Assembly (NCBI GenBank): GCA_903911455.1 | Contig: CAIWDQ010000644.1 | Coordinates: forward strand, 1 to 17,247 | Source: an uncultured bacterium | GTDB taxonomy: Bacteria > Bacteroidota > Bacteroidia > Bacteroidales > JACABE01 | Direction of reading: 5' to 3' | Length of the DNA stretch: 17,247 bases | Part shown: piece after piece, positions 1 through 8,045 of the stretch | Layout: each line of letters opens with the position of its first letter | Position numbering within the stretch: position 1 is the first letter of the stretch | Made by a program: the position numbers and the translations under genes | The notes under the pieces: generated by a model | What the model was told of the DNA's origin: nothing | Databases searched by the model: none | The model's input: the letters and a program-made list of their open reading frames with translations, nothing else

Positions 1-3
1 AAG

Positions 4-17
4 AATTAAGAATTAAG
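4..17. repeat. Two tandem AATTAAG heptamers at the window edge
   Basis: Two exact copies of the heptamer AATTAAG occupy 4-10 and 11-17, directly before the first start codon; a degenerate continuation (AATGAATG) runs into the coding sequence. The same heptamer recurs at 13491, and a one-base variant (AATTACG, read on the minus strand) occurs four times at 9243-9270. The window starts here, so the array may be longer. Confidence 0.6.
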
Positions 18-18
18 A

Positions 19-2949
19 ATGAATGAAGACAATAGTTCAATAAAATTAATTATTGTTAGTTGTTTTCTATTTATTCTATTATTTATTTCCTCTTCTTTTT
101 CTGTAAAGGCGCAATATTATGATGCGGGTCAAGATCCTGCAAGCGTTAAATGGGCTCAGATAAATACGGAGCATTTTAAACTTATTTTCCCTTCTGAATT
201 AGATTCTCAGGTTAATTATCTGGCTAATTACCTTGAGAAAGTATATGAATCCAATTCTTATTCATTAAAATGCAAACCTAAGAAATTATCTATCGTTTTA
301 CACAACCGCACTGTTGTTTCCAATGCATTTGTTACCTGGGCACCAAAACGTTCAGAATATTATACTTGTCCACCGCAAGATATGTATGCGCAGCCGTGGT
401 TTGAGCAATTAGCAATACATGAATACCGGCATTTTGTACAGGTAAGCAGATTGTTGAAAGGTTTTACCAATCTTTTGTATTTCCCTTTCGGGGAACAGGG
501 TCCCGGCGCAGTTGCAGGAGTTTATCTCCCCAGATGGTTCCTTGAAGGCGACGCCGTTCTTACAGAAACCTTATTAAGCCATAGCGGAAGAGGTAGGGTC
601 CCATTTTTTGATATTGATTTGCGTGCTCAGTTGATTTCCTCAAAAACTTACAATTACAACAAGGCTATTTATGGATCTTACAAAGATCATGTGCCGGATC
701 CTTATACTTTAGGCTATAATTTAATTGCGGTTTCCAGGTTGAAGCATGGTTCTAAACTTTGGGACGGAACTTTAAATTATATAGCCCGTAATCCTTTTCT
801 TGGTGTGCCTTTTTCATTAGGTATTCATAAAGAAATTGGTCTTACCAAAAATAATCTTTATAAAGAAACATTGCATACTCTTGATTCGCTTTGGCGTGAT
901 AAAATAAATCAGAATGACATTATTACATATAAACAAATCAATAAAAGGACATCTAAAGATTATACAAATTATAGATACCCAAATTATGTAAATGATAGTC
1001 TCCTTGTTGCTTTACGAAATGGAATAGATGTTATTCCTGCTTATGTTTTTATTAATAAGAATGGAAATGTTGAGAAAATCTTCTCTCAGGGCGATGATTT
1101 TATGCAGACATTATCTATTTCAGGAAACATTATTGCGTGGACTGAGAATTACAACGATCCGAGGTGGGGGCATAGAAGTTATGCTGTAATCAAGACTTTT
1201 GATTTGAATTCTCATAAAATTAACACTCTTACAAAGCATTCACGTTATTTTGCTCCAGCTATTTCTAATGATGGCAAACGTATTGCTTGCGTTGAAGTTA
1301 GCATTACCAATAAATATGCTCTAGTTATTATTGATTCTAAAACAGGGAAGATTTTAAGTAAGATTTCTTCGCCTGACGAAGCGTTTTTAGCAACTCCTTC
1401 GTGGAGTAGGGACGATCATAAAATTATTATGATTGCTGTAAATAAAAAAGGGAAAACTCTGGCAGAATATGATAATTTTACTAATACCATTCGTTTCCTT
1501 AAACCATTTGATCATACAGAGATTAGTGAGCCTTGTTATTATAAAAATTATATTATTTATAATGGTTCTTATACGGGTGTTGATAATATTTATGCCTTTA
1601 ATCTCAATAATAAAAACATTTACAGAATAACTTCCACTAAGTTTGGTGCTGCCGATCCATGCACTTCTCCCGACGAATCAAAGCTTGCTTTTGTTGATTA
1701 TTCTCCTGAAGGATACAGTGTTTCGGAGCTTGAAATTGATACTCTTAAATGGAAATTGCTTAAAGATTGTAAAGATGTTTCATTGCATTTGCCAGAGCAG
1801 TTAATGAGTCAGGAAAAGGGAGTTATATCTTTAAATAAATCTGAAATAAAGCAATTTGAGGTTAAAAATTACAATAAGTTCACGCATTTATTCAATCTTC
1901 ATAGCTGGGCTCCGTTATCTATTGACGCCAACAATCAATCTGCCAGTCAGGGGATATCTTTTATGTCGCAGAACCTATTGAGTACGATGTTTGTAACGGC
2001 TGGATGGGAATACCTCTCTATTCAGAATAATGGTAAATATTTTCTTAATTTTACCTATAAAGGATGGTATCCGGTTATTGATTTGAAAACGAATTTCCAG
2101 AAACGTGAAATTGCTGTAAACTATTATAGTTCATTGCCACCGCATAAGTATCTTTACACAAAATTTTATCCATATGATGAAATAAATCTAGATCTTGACA
2201 TCAGAATCCCTCAGAATTATACCCGATGCAAGTATTATTATGGTTATCAACCCGAAGTCTCTACTTCATTGACAAACATTGCAAACTCAGGCTTTAACAG
2301 CGAAAGTTTTCATAATGGAAATATAAATTATCTACAATATAGATTGTATTCTTACAGATTGTTAAAGACCGGAACAAGAGACCTGTATCCGGCGTGGGGG
2401 CAAACTTTAGATCTTAATTATGTGCATTCTCCTTTGGGTTATCGCAATTATGGCGATATTAAATCGGCCGAAACTTACCTTTATCTTCCATCGTTGATAA
2501 AACACCATGGATTTATATTATATGGTGGATATCAGGAGCGTAAGGAGGGAAATTCGGTGTATTATTTCAATGATTTTGTAAGTTATCCTATTGGTAACAC
2601 CATTGTGAGAAGCAATACGTTTAAATCTTTTTCTGCCTATTATTATTTCCCTTTAATTTGTCCGGATCTCAGCTTAAGCTCCATAATGTATTTAAAACGA
2701 ATAGATATGAAGTTGTATTACGGTTATGCCGAAACAATTTATAATGATCAGAAAAATATTATGAAGTCGATAGGAGGGGAGCTTAATTCTGATATGCATA
2801 TCTTAAGATTTCTGGCCCCGGTTCATTTGGGATACCGCCTGGTATATCTTCCGGAGTTGAAGAAGTATTATAATGAGATTTTATTTAATATTGATTTTAA
2901 CAGTTTATCTCCTTTCCGTTATCGCAATGTTTTGAAATTGCAGAGATAG
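19..2949 (+). CDS. Secreted metallopeptidase-like protein with TolB-type propeller and C-terminal outer-membrane barrel
   Basis: This is a 976-residue exported protein. A hydrophobic stretch at residues 9-28 followed by VKAQ looks like a signal peptide. Residues ~45-300 contain HEYRH (134-138) and a downstream WFLEGDAV with Glu176, the zinc-ligand layout of a gluzincin (peptidase MA-like) domain. Residues ~310-600 contain PD40/TolB-like propeller blades, for example APAISNDGKRIA near 412, TPSWSRDDHKI near 459 and CTSPDESKLAFVD near 548. From ~625 to the end the sequence alternates aromatic and polar residues (many Tyr) and reads as a transmembrane beta-barrel. The likely place of action is therefore the outer membrane, with the peptidase and propeller at one face of it; substrate unknown. 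The start follows two 7-bp repeats with no visible ribosome site, and upstream sequence is outside the window. Activity is inferred only from the zinc motif. Confidence 0.75.
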   Translation: MNEDNSSIKLIIVSCFLFILLFISSSFSVKAQYYDAGQDPASVKWAQINTEHFKLIFPSELDSQVNYLANYLEKVYESNSYSLKCKPKKLSIVLHNRTVVSNAFVTWAPKRSEYYTCPPQDMYAQPWFEQLAIHEYRHFVQVSRLLKGFTNLLYFPFGEQGPGAVAGVYLPRWFLEGDAVLTETLLSHSGRGRVPFFDIDLRAQLISSKTYNYNKAIYGSYKDHVPDPYTLGYNLIAVSRLKHGSKLWDGTLNYIARNPFLGVPFSLGIHKEIGLTKNNLYKETLHTLDSLWRDKINQNDIITYKQINKRTSKDYTNYRYPNYVNDSLLVALRNGIDVIPAYVFINKNGNVEKIFSQGDDFMQTLSISGNIIAWTENYNDPRWGHRSYAVIKTFDLNSHKINTLTKHSRYFAPAISNDGKRIACVEVSITNKYALVIIDSKTGKILSKISSPDEAFLATPSWSRDDHKIIMIAVNKKGKTLAEYDNFTNTIRFLKPFDHTEISEPCYYKNYIIYNGSYTGVDNIYAFNLNNKNIYRITSTKFGAADPCTSPDESKLAFVDYSPEGYSVSELEIDTLKWKLLKDCKDVSLHLPEQLMSQEKGVISLNKSEIKQFEVKNYNKFTHLFNLHSWAPLSIDANNQSASQGISFMSQNLLSTMFVTAGWEYLSIQNNGKYFLNFTYKGWYPVIDLKTNFQKREIAVNYYSSLPPHKYLYTKFYPYDEINLDLDIRIPQNYTRCKYYYGYQPEVSTSLTNIANSGFNSESFHNGNINYLQYRLYSYRLLKTGTRDLYPAWGQTLDLNYVHSPLGYRNYGDIKSAETYLYLPSLIKHHGFILYGGYQERKEGNSVYYFNDFVSYPIGNTIVRSNTFKSFSAYYYFPLICPDLSLSSIMYLKRIDMKLYYGYAETIYNDQKNIMKSIGGELNSDMHILRFLAPVHLGYRLVYLPELKKYYNEILFNIDFNSLSPFRYRNVLKLQR

Positions 2950-3032
2950 AAAATTTACACTATTTATTGCAAACACAGGAAATATATCTCAAGAGAATTG
3001 GATTTGTTAAAAATTTACAAATAATTAACTAA

Positions 3033-3067
3033 TTTGACTTAATTAGCTTATACATTTAGTATCTTTA
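3033..3067 (+). promoter_or_regulatory. Possible Bacteroidota promoter for the DUF1294 gene
   Basis: TTTG at 3033-3036 and TATCTTTA at 3060-3067 resemble the -33 TTTG and -7 TAnnTTTG elements of the Bacteroidota housekeeping sigma factor. The spacer of 23 bases is a little long and the last base of the -7 element is A instead of G. Transcription would start near 3073, giving a leader of about 30 bases. Confidence 0.4.
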
Positions 3068-3101
3068 CACTTCATTTTTATTACTAAATATTTGTAAGCT
3101 T

Positions 3102-3383
3102 ATGAAATTTATCTTACTCTATTTTGTTGTTATCAACATTATTACAATTATCACCTTTGTTATAGATAAAATGAGTGCTACAAGAAGAGGGAAGCGAGTA
3201 CCAGAAAGCACATTACATATACTTGCCCTACTGGGAGGAGTATATATTATGATGCTTCTAATGCACTTTATTCATCATAAGAATAAGAAATTCTCATTCT
3301 ACATTATTACATTAATTATTGGGGTAATTTGGTTGGGAATTATCTATTATGTCCTCAATTATCATTTGCTCCTAAATATATGA
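3102..3383 (+). CDS. DUF1294 family small membrane protein
   Basis: This 93-residue protein matches the DUF1294 pattern throughout. It has an N-terminal TM helix (4-21) ending in D22-K23, then an Arg-rich loop leading to R32-V33-P34-E35. A second hydrophobic helix carries LALLGG (41-46), followed by HHKNKKFSF (58-66) and a final TM helix (~67-86). Length and motif order are normal for the family. It should sit in the inner membrane; the family's function is not established. The gene stands alone, 152 bases after the preceding gene and 158 before the next on the same strand. Confidence 0.85.
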   Translation: MKFILLYFVVINIITIITFVIDKMSATRRGKRVPESTLHILALLGGVYIMMLLMHFIHHKNKKFSFYIITLIIGVIWLGIIYYVLNYHLLLNI

Positions 3384-3411
3384 TTAAATAAATTGTAACA
3401 ATTAAGTGTGG

Positions 3412-3437
3412 TTTGTGTGTGATTTATTTTAATTTTG
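3412..3437 (+). promoter_or_regulatory. Bacteroidota-type promoter for the small secreted protein gene
   Basis: TAATTTTG at 3430-3437, followed by C, is an exact TAnnTTTG(C) -7 element. A TTTG at 3412-3415 could be the -33 element, but the 14-base spacer is short, so that half is uncertain. The leader of about 100 bases holds a small inverted repeat (AAGGTA at 3474-3479 and TACCTT at 3491-3496) and no Shine-Dalgarno sequence. Confidence 0.5.
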
Positions 3438-3541
3438 CATCCTATATAACTTAATATAATTTATAAGAAAAGAAAGGTAATAATTATAAATACCTTCCGT
3501 TTTATTAAAAGGATGTTTAAAACCTAAATACTATTAATCTA

Positions 3542-3928
3542 ATGAAAAAAATACTCTTAATCGTTACAATTTTTTGTGTCTTTACACTTACAACTAAAGC
3601 ACAAGTAAGCGAATGTGCCAAGAAAATGCGTGAAGGTAAGTTTACTTACGAAGGAAGAGAATATGATGTGCAGGTGATACGCACAAAAAATAAACAGGTT
3701 GAGATATTTAATAACGGGAAGTCGAAGATTATCTCTAAAATACATTGGGTGAGCGATACAGAGTACTGGCTTATCTTTAAAAGATCGAAGAATGTAAAAA
3801 TGGTGAACCGAAAAAAGGGAGAGATAATGAAGGTAAAAATAATTAGTTGCGAAGGCAACAAATATTATTACGAATGCCGTGGCGATAAGGTATCTTACAC
3901 CGACGGGAATATGATTAAGCTGGATTAA
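3542..3928 (+). CDS. Small secreted protein of unknown function
   Basis: This 128-residue protein starts with a clear signal peptide (MKKILLIVTIFCVFTLTTKA, cleavage before Gln21). The mature part is rich in beta-strand and Lys. It begins with a Cys (25), then GKFTY, an I-R-T-K-x-x-Q-V-E-I segment, an I-x-W-V-S-D-x-E-Y-W segment, and a closing region with two Cys (~104, 112). From memory this pattern resembles short secreted Bacteroidota proteins that databases sometimes carry under the misleading name 'DNA topoisomerase IV'; nothing here looks like a topoisomerase. Export to the periplasm is supported; function is unknown. It converges with the GH89 gene, with 13 bases between stop codons. 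Confidence 0.7.
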   Translation: MKKILLIVTIFCVFTLTTKAQVSECAKKMREGKFTYEGREYDVQVIRTKNKQVEIFNNGKSKIISKIHWVSDTEYWLIFKRSKNVKMVNRKKGEIMKVKIISCEGNKYYYECRGDKVSYTDGNMIKLD

Positions 3929-3941
3929 ATCTTACGCTTTC

Positions 3942-6800
3942 TTAGTTTACTGTAATTTCATCGATAAAAATCCAACACTTTTGCCCTGCACCAGGATGCC
4001 CCTCCGGACAAACTTTAGGGCTATTGACGTCAACGTTAATATATCGAGTTTTACATGATGTTAATTTTATCTCAATTTTATTAAGTTCTATTTCATTATC
4101 CCATGTATCAGAATCCATAACTTTTGCATTTCCCCAATGGTAAATGATATTATCATCAGATGTATATACAAAAATTGCAGAAGGCTCAAAAATCCTTGCA
4201 TTAGTATTCACCAAATAATTAATAGTTACACTTTTTACAGTCTGAACAGAGCCCAAGTCGATTGTAGCTACCATATCTTTGCCCTCGAAGCCTAACCATT
4301 TTCCATCTGTATAATCAGTTGAACCTGAAATGCCATCAGTTAAATATTGAGCACCATTTCCTTTATACTTTCCATCAGGTTCTTCTTTTAATGTTACCTT
4401 CTTATTCAGCGAAAGCGATAATTTTAGTTCAGCATCACTACCATATTCTTTACCTTCTTTAAACGTATTCGCTTTAATAATTGATGGCACTTTAGCCGTG
4501 AAAGGCTTGGTGTATTTAATTGACTTAGGTGTGGGAGCCGAACCATCAGTTGTATAATAAATCTCCAGACTTTTATCCTGCGAATCAATACTTATTAAAT
4601 AGGGACCATCCTTTTGTGGTTCGGAATGGATAGTGATATAATCTAAGTATTGGTTTATGTTAAGAAAATTATCCCCATAATAATATAATGGACCAGAAAG
4701 TTTAACAATTTCTCTAATTGGTTTTTTATAACTATCAGGAGTTGTTATCCATTTCTCTTCCCATTGTTTTATAGTGTCACTTCCATTATTAAATAAAGTG
4801 TTATAAAAAATAAGCCATCGTTGCAAATAGTAACTGTTTATCAAGCCTCCCCATGTTTTACAAGCATATTCCAACAAAACCGGGCCACCCCAAACTGTTA
4901 CCTGGCGCTTTGCCTGCTCTTCGTAGTAATTCTTTTCTTCAGGAGTATCTCCCCACTTACGCGCTTGTTGTACCCAAGTATCCAACCTACGTTCAGGGAT
5001 ACTATCTACAAATGAATCTAAAGCGGATAATATCTTAAATGCATTTTTAAACATTAATTTTGATTTCAAAGTGTCATTTTGTTTGTAAAATTCAACTGCT
5101 TTTTTTAAATAGAAATCTGCTTTTGATCCTAAATGTATAAAATCAAATTCAATTAAGTCTAATATAAGCATTTGATTAGCTAATAAACTATCTAAGTTAG
5201 TATTCAGAGCATAATATACACTATCTAATTCTTCTGACATATATATTTTGTGATCAAAATTCATCGATGGTCTTAATTGATATAGGTTTGGGGCATGATA
5301 ACCATTAGGTCCATAAATAGATTTAAGTAAATGTTTCCATCTTGTTTTAACATCAGAGACACAACATCCATATCTTGAGCTCGTCCATAGCTCTAGCCAA
5401 TTATTTAAGTCGATAGGCTTATTGGTCCAAGCTACATCTGTAAGCAACTCATAAATAACTTCATTCTGATTGATACCTTCAGGCGAAATCCCAAAGCCAC
5501 AGAGCTTCCCATGATTAGGTGTAGAAAGCATCTTAGGCGCATCGCTGGCAAACAGAGCTAAATCTCCCCCTAACTGAGTCTTCCCACCATAATTATGAAT
5601 ATAACTGCAAATCCAGTTCTTTCCATAGAAGCCATCTTGCTCTTGCCAGCCATGAAACGACTCGTTGGCAAGGTCGATAATAATCATTTTATCATCAGGA
5701 ACGTCTTTAAGGAAAGACTGAACAGCAGACTTGTCCCAAAAACCTTTATCATTAAAAAACAACCAACCTTGCATCACCCAAATACCTGCAGTATCAGCTT
5801 GGTGAATGCTATTATAAATAGTACGACCAAACTCTGCAAGTTCAGTTTGTTTATCCTTTTTTATTGGAACTGTCATCTCGTTGAAGGCATCAGCTAAATA
5901 GTATTTACACTTGCCAAATTCTTTAGTATATTCGTCAATAAATTTCTTACCAATCTCTGTAAATTGCTTTGCTGAAGGCATCAAAATATGTGTACTATAG
6001 TCTTTTGTGAAACCGCACCAAGGAGCCATATCTATTATGCCGGCATCGGGCATCACTCTCTTTAAAGCATCGGGAACATAACCCGAGAACGCCGGGACGA
6101 TTGGCATCATCCCCAACTCACGCATTCGTTGAAGAAGTTGTTTCTGCAAGGTAACAGATTTAGTATAATATGATTTTGGGGCAGGTCCGCCATGTTTGTT
6201 TACATTGCCCATGCGATGCCATGGCAGGAAAGCGGGGCCTGTAAAATAATCGTCTAATTCCTTATCAGTAACGCCGTAAGATTTCCAAACTTTCTGCCAA
6301 ATTGCCTCCTGACCAATCATTGCAATCGGCATATTGATACCATGTAGCGCCATCCAGTCCAGTTCGCGCTGCCACTCATCCCAGCCCCAAAATGCCATCG
6401 TATATCCGTAAGTACAAACATTATAGTACTGCCTCATTTTGTATGGGCTTGTAATTTTAGCAATATCAAAATCAGGAAAAATAGTAGGAATTTTAATAGA
6501 ATTACTACTCCATGTATATTGAAAGTGGCATGCTTTGCGCAGATAATCATAAGCACCGTGGCACATAGCTATAGTACTGCTCGCAATTACTTGAACCTTG
6601 CCTGCATTAGCGTGTACTTCGTATGAATCGAGACCTTCGGCATGAGTAGTTTTAATAAATTCAAAATTCTTAGCCTCTTCGCCAATTACTCTTTCAATAA
6701 CTTTATTAGCAGCTATAATCTCCTGTTCAGCATTGCTCTGACTATACAAACGAAGCGTTGCAAAAAGCAAAACAAAAACAATGACACCTATTTTTCTCAT
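3942..6800 (-). CDS. Secreted alpha-N-acetylglucosaminidase, GH89 (NAGLU family)
   Basis: This 952-residue enzyme has a signal peptide (1-20, cleavage before QSNAEQ). A NAGLU N-terminal domain (~23-105) is followed by the catalytic TIM barrel (~118-455) and a helical C-terminal domain (~460-725). Family landmarks are FWGWDEWQRELDWMALHGIN (137-156) and LADAFNEM (302-309), whose Glu308 matches the catalytic acid of human NAGLU. GISPEGINQNEVIYE (437-451) carries the second active-site glutamate, most likely Glu441. Human NAGLU is ~743 residues; the extra ~220 here are a chitobiase/hexosaminidase C-terminal-type module (~735-795, with IYYTTDGSAPTP) and an F5/8-type C (discoidin-like) module (~805-950, with LGSVQTVKSVTI), probably carbohydrate-binding. 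It should release terminal alpha-linked GlcNAc from glycans in the periplasm or at the surface. No SusC/SusD pair or other glycosidase lies nearby. Confidence 0.95.
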   Translation of the reverse strand: MRKIGVIVFVLLFATLRLYSQSNAEQEIIAANKVIERVIGEEAKNFEFIKTTHAEGLDSYEVHANAGKVQVIASSTIAMCHGAYDYLRKACHFQYTWSSNSIKIPTIFPDFDIAKITSPYKMRQYYNVCTYGYTMAFWGWDEWQRELDWMALHGINMPIAMIGQEAIWQKVWKSYGVTDKELDDYFTGPAFLPWHRMGNVNKHGGPAPKSYYTKSVTLQKQLLQRMRELGMMPIVPAFSGYVPDALKRVMPDAGIIDMAPWCGFTKDYSTHILMPSAKQFTEIGKKFIDEYTKEFGKCKYYLADAFNEMTVPIKKDKQTELAEFGRTIYNSIHQADTAGIWVMQGWLFFNDKGFWDKSAVQSFLKDVPDDKMIIIDLANESFHGWQEQDGFYGKNWICSYIHNYGGKTQLGGDLALFASDAPKMLSTPNHGKLCGFGISPEGINQNEVIYELLTDVAWTNKPIDLNNWLELWTSSRYGCCVSDVKTRWKHLLKSIYGPNGYHAPNLYQLRPSMNFDHKIYMSEELDSVYYALNTNLDSLLANQMLILDLIEFDFIHLGSKADFYLKKAVEFYKQNDTLKSKLMFKNAFKILSALDSFVDSIPERRLDTWVQQARKWGDTPEEKNYYEEQAKRQVTVWGGPVLLEYACKTWGGLINSYYLQRWLIFYNTLFNNGSDTIKQWEEKWITTPDSYKKPIREIVKLSGPLYYYGDNFLNINQYLDYITIHSEPQKDGPYLISIDSQDKSLEIYYTTDGSAPTPKSIKYTKPFTAKVPSIIKANTFKEGKEYGSDAELKLSLSLNKKVTLKEEPDGKYKGNGAQYLTDGISGSTDYTDGKWLGFEGKDMVATIDLGSVQTVKSVTINYLVNTNARIFEPSAIFVYTSDDNIIYHWGNAKVMDSDTWDNEIELNKIEIKLTSCKTRYINVDVNSPKVCPEGHPGAGQKCWIFIDEITVN

Positions 6801-6823
6801 AGCAATATGATTTAATTAGGATG

Positions 6824-6831
6824 TAAAAGTA
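6824..6831 (-). promoter_or_regulatory. Possible -7 element for the GH89 gene
   Basis: On the minus strand TACTTTTAC lies 23 bases before the GH89 start codon. It fits TAnnTTTG except for the last base. No convincing -33 TTG was seen at the expected distance, so this is tentative. Confidence 0.3.
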
Positions 6832-6965
6832 GTAAAAACCTTTAAGATAAAACTGAAAAATGAAGAAGTATTTTTATGTTGATGCTTATCATTGATTTAA
6901 CTTTTAGACTTTTCACACTTTATTCTTCTTTTTATCCAAATGAAGTCGTCAAGTCTCGACTCGGA

Positions 6966-7133
6966 GGCTTGGAGTCGGCACTCGGAGGCTCCGACTCGGC
7001 AGTCAAAGGCTTCGACTCGACAGTCAGAGGCTTCGACTCGACAGTCAGAGGCTTCGACTCGACAGTCAGAGGCTTCGACTCGACAGTCAGAGGCTTCGAC
7101 TCGGCAGTCAGAGGCATTGACTCGACAGTCAAC
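6966..7133. repeat. Eight-unit 21-bp tandem repeat (minisatellite)
   Basis: Eight head-to-tail 21-bp units start at 6966, 6987, 7008, 7029, 7050, 7071, 7092 and 7113. Units 3-6 (7008-7091) are identical. Units 2, 7 and 8 differ by a few bases, unit 1 is more diverged, and a degenerate unit may precede it (6945-6965). Each central unit is 12/21 G+C in an otherwise very AT-rich intergenic region, and contains the dyads GACTCGACAGTC and TCGACTCGA. The unit length is divisible by three, so several frames stay open across it on both strands and produce 7-residue repeats (GFDSTVR, ASTRQSE or ESKPLTV). None of these has a ribosome site, a credible start or a family. It occupies the 528-bp gap between the GH89 gene and the next gene; apart from the flanking promoter elements nothing else is visible there. 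Confidence 0.9.
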
Positions 7134-7258
7134 GCTTTTATATTTATAATTAAAAATGGATATGAAAACTTCGGCTTATCATTAATAAATCAACATCTTA
7201 CTTACTTCTTAAAACAAAATTATATTTATAATAAAGAAATAAATAGGTGTAAAAAGAG

Positions 7259-7286
7259 TTATAGATTGAATAAAGTTGTAAGTTTG
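7259..7286 (+). promoter_or_regulatory. Bacteroidota-type promoter for the two-TM protein gene
   Basis: TAAGTTTG at 7279-7286, followed by C, is an exact -7 TAnnTTTG(C) element. A degenerate TTA at 7259-7261 is at a suitable -33 distance (17-base spacer). The predicted transcript starts near 7293 and has a leader of about 36 AT-rich bases. Confidence 0.5.
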
Positions 7287-7328
7287 CAAAGGGTTTAGAA
7301 TAAAGCTGTTTTTATTAATAATTTTTTA

Positions 7329-7970
7329 ATGAATAGAAAAAGGAAATATTATGCACCTGGTATGATAAGCTTAATCTTGCTTCCTATCTTATGTTGGCAT
7401 TATTTAACTCCACACATAAAAGACGAAAGATGTGTGGACGTTACATTCCCATCTAAATACAATCCAAATAAAAAAGGTGGTTTTAGGTTTGATACTACTG
7501 TATTATCTAAACCAGAATTTAAAAGGAAATATATTGAATTTGTTCTGAACGGAAATGATTCTGTGAATAATATTATTTTAGATTCTTTTGATAAAAGAAA
7601 TCAAACTCTTATAAAAACAAAAGATACTTTAAATGGAATACATGTCTTGTTTGACAAAAATATTAATTGGGGAAATGTTGTTAAAGCAATTAATATATGC
7701 TTAAAAGATACTTTTGCAACATTTATGATTTTCGAAGATAATTTGTGGACTATGCAGGTTAACAGGAATCAAGAGCAAAAAGAAAGTATAAGAAAAGATA
7801 AAAAGGAAGCATATGAAAAGATTAGAAAAAACAGACAGGATAAAATAAATGAAGTATATAATAAGCCGTTTATTGAGAAATATAAAGGAGGAATAATTTT
7901 ATGGCCATCAATATTAGTATTTGTATTGCTTAGTATTGTTTCATTTAAATTTATAAACAAAAAAACCTAA
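7329..7970 (+). CDS. Unrecognised membrane protein with two terminal TM helices
   Basis: This 213-residue protein has a TM helix near each end (~11-27 and ~191-209) enclosing a soluble region of about 160 residues. The first half of that region is mixed alpha/beta and contains GIHVLFDKNINWGNVVKAIN (103-122), which faintly recalls the 'residue pair plus helix' part of ExbD-type periplasmic domains; this is a weak impression only. Residues ~147-185 are a strongly charged, probably helical Lys/Glu/Arg stretch. The start RKYYAPGMISLILLPI resembles the opening of hypothetical Bacteroidota membrane proteins. Low GC and Asn/Lys-rich content match the region. It stands alone behind its own promoter and the 21-bp repeat array. 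Function not recognised. Confidence 0.65.
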   Translation: MNRKRKYYAPGMISLILLPILCWHYLTPHIKDERCVDVTFPSKYNPNKKGGFRFDTTVLSKPEFKRKYIEFVLNGNDSVNNIILDSFDKRNQTLIKTKDTLNGIHVLFDKNINWGNVVKAINICLKDTFATFMIFEDNLWTMQVNRNQEQKESIRKDKKEAYEKIRKNRQDKINEVYNKPFIEKYKGGIILWPSILVFVLLSIVSFKFINKKT

Positions 7971-7993
7971 TACCGTACATACGATATTAGGTT
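7959..7993 (-). terminator. Hairpin terminator between convergent genes, stronger on the minus strand
   Basis: Arms at 7964-7976 and 7981-7993 pair over 13 positions with one mismatch, around a 4-base loop (ACAT). On the minus strand the hairpin is followed by a run of seven T (complement of 7959-7965), the intrinsic terminator form, so it should end the transcript from the response regulator gene. On the plus strand it also follows the two-TM protein gene, whose stop codon (7968-7970) is inside the left arm; the tail there is only weakly T-rich. Confidence 0.8.
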
Positions 7994-8011
7994 CAATATC
8001 TTCCTAATAGT

Positions 8012-8037
8012 CTAAAAGCCTAAACAGCTAAAAGCCT
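8012..8037. repeat. Short 16-bp-period direct repeat
   Basis: CTAAAAGCCT occurs at 8012-8021 and again at 8028-8037, just beyond the stop codon of the response regulator gene (minus strand). It is a small low-complexity element, noted because similar short-period repeats sit in other gaps of this window. Confidence 0.4.
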
Positions 8038-8045
8038 CATTCCTT

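Noticed and set aside
3929..3941. Shared terminator between the small secreted gene and the GH89 gene
   Set aside because: The 13-base gap and flanks contain no stable hairpin with a T-run on either strand.
4821..5038. Plus-strand frames inside the GH89 gene
   Set aside because: They lie wholly opposite a well-supported glycosidase and show no domain or start signal of their own.
6966..7133. CRISPR array
   Set aside because: The 21-bp units are directly adjacent with no spacers, and no cas gene is present.
6876..7298. Open frames across the 21-bp repeat on both strands (140, 69 and 66 codons)
   Set aside because: They are a by-product of a repeat unit divisible by three; no ribosome site, promoter or family supports them, and non-repeat parts look like random AT-rich sequence.
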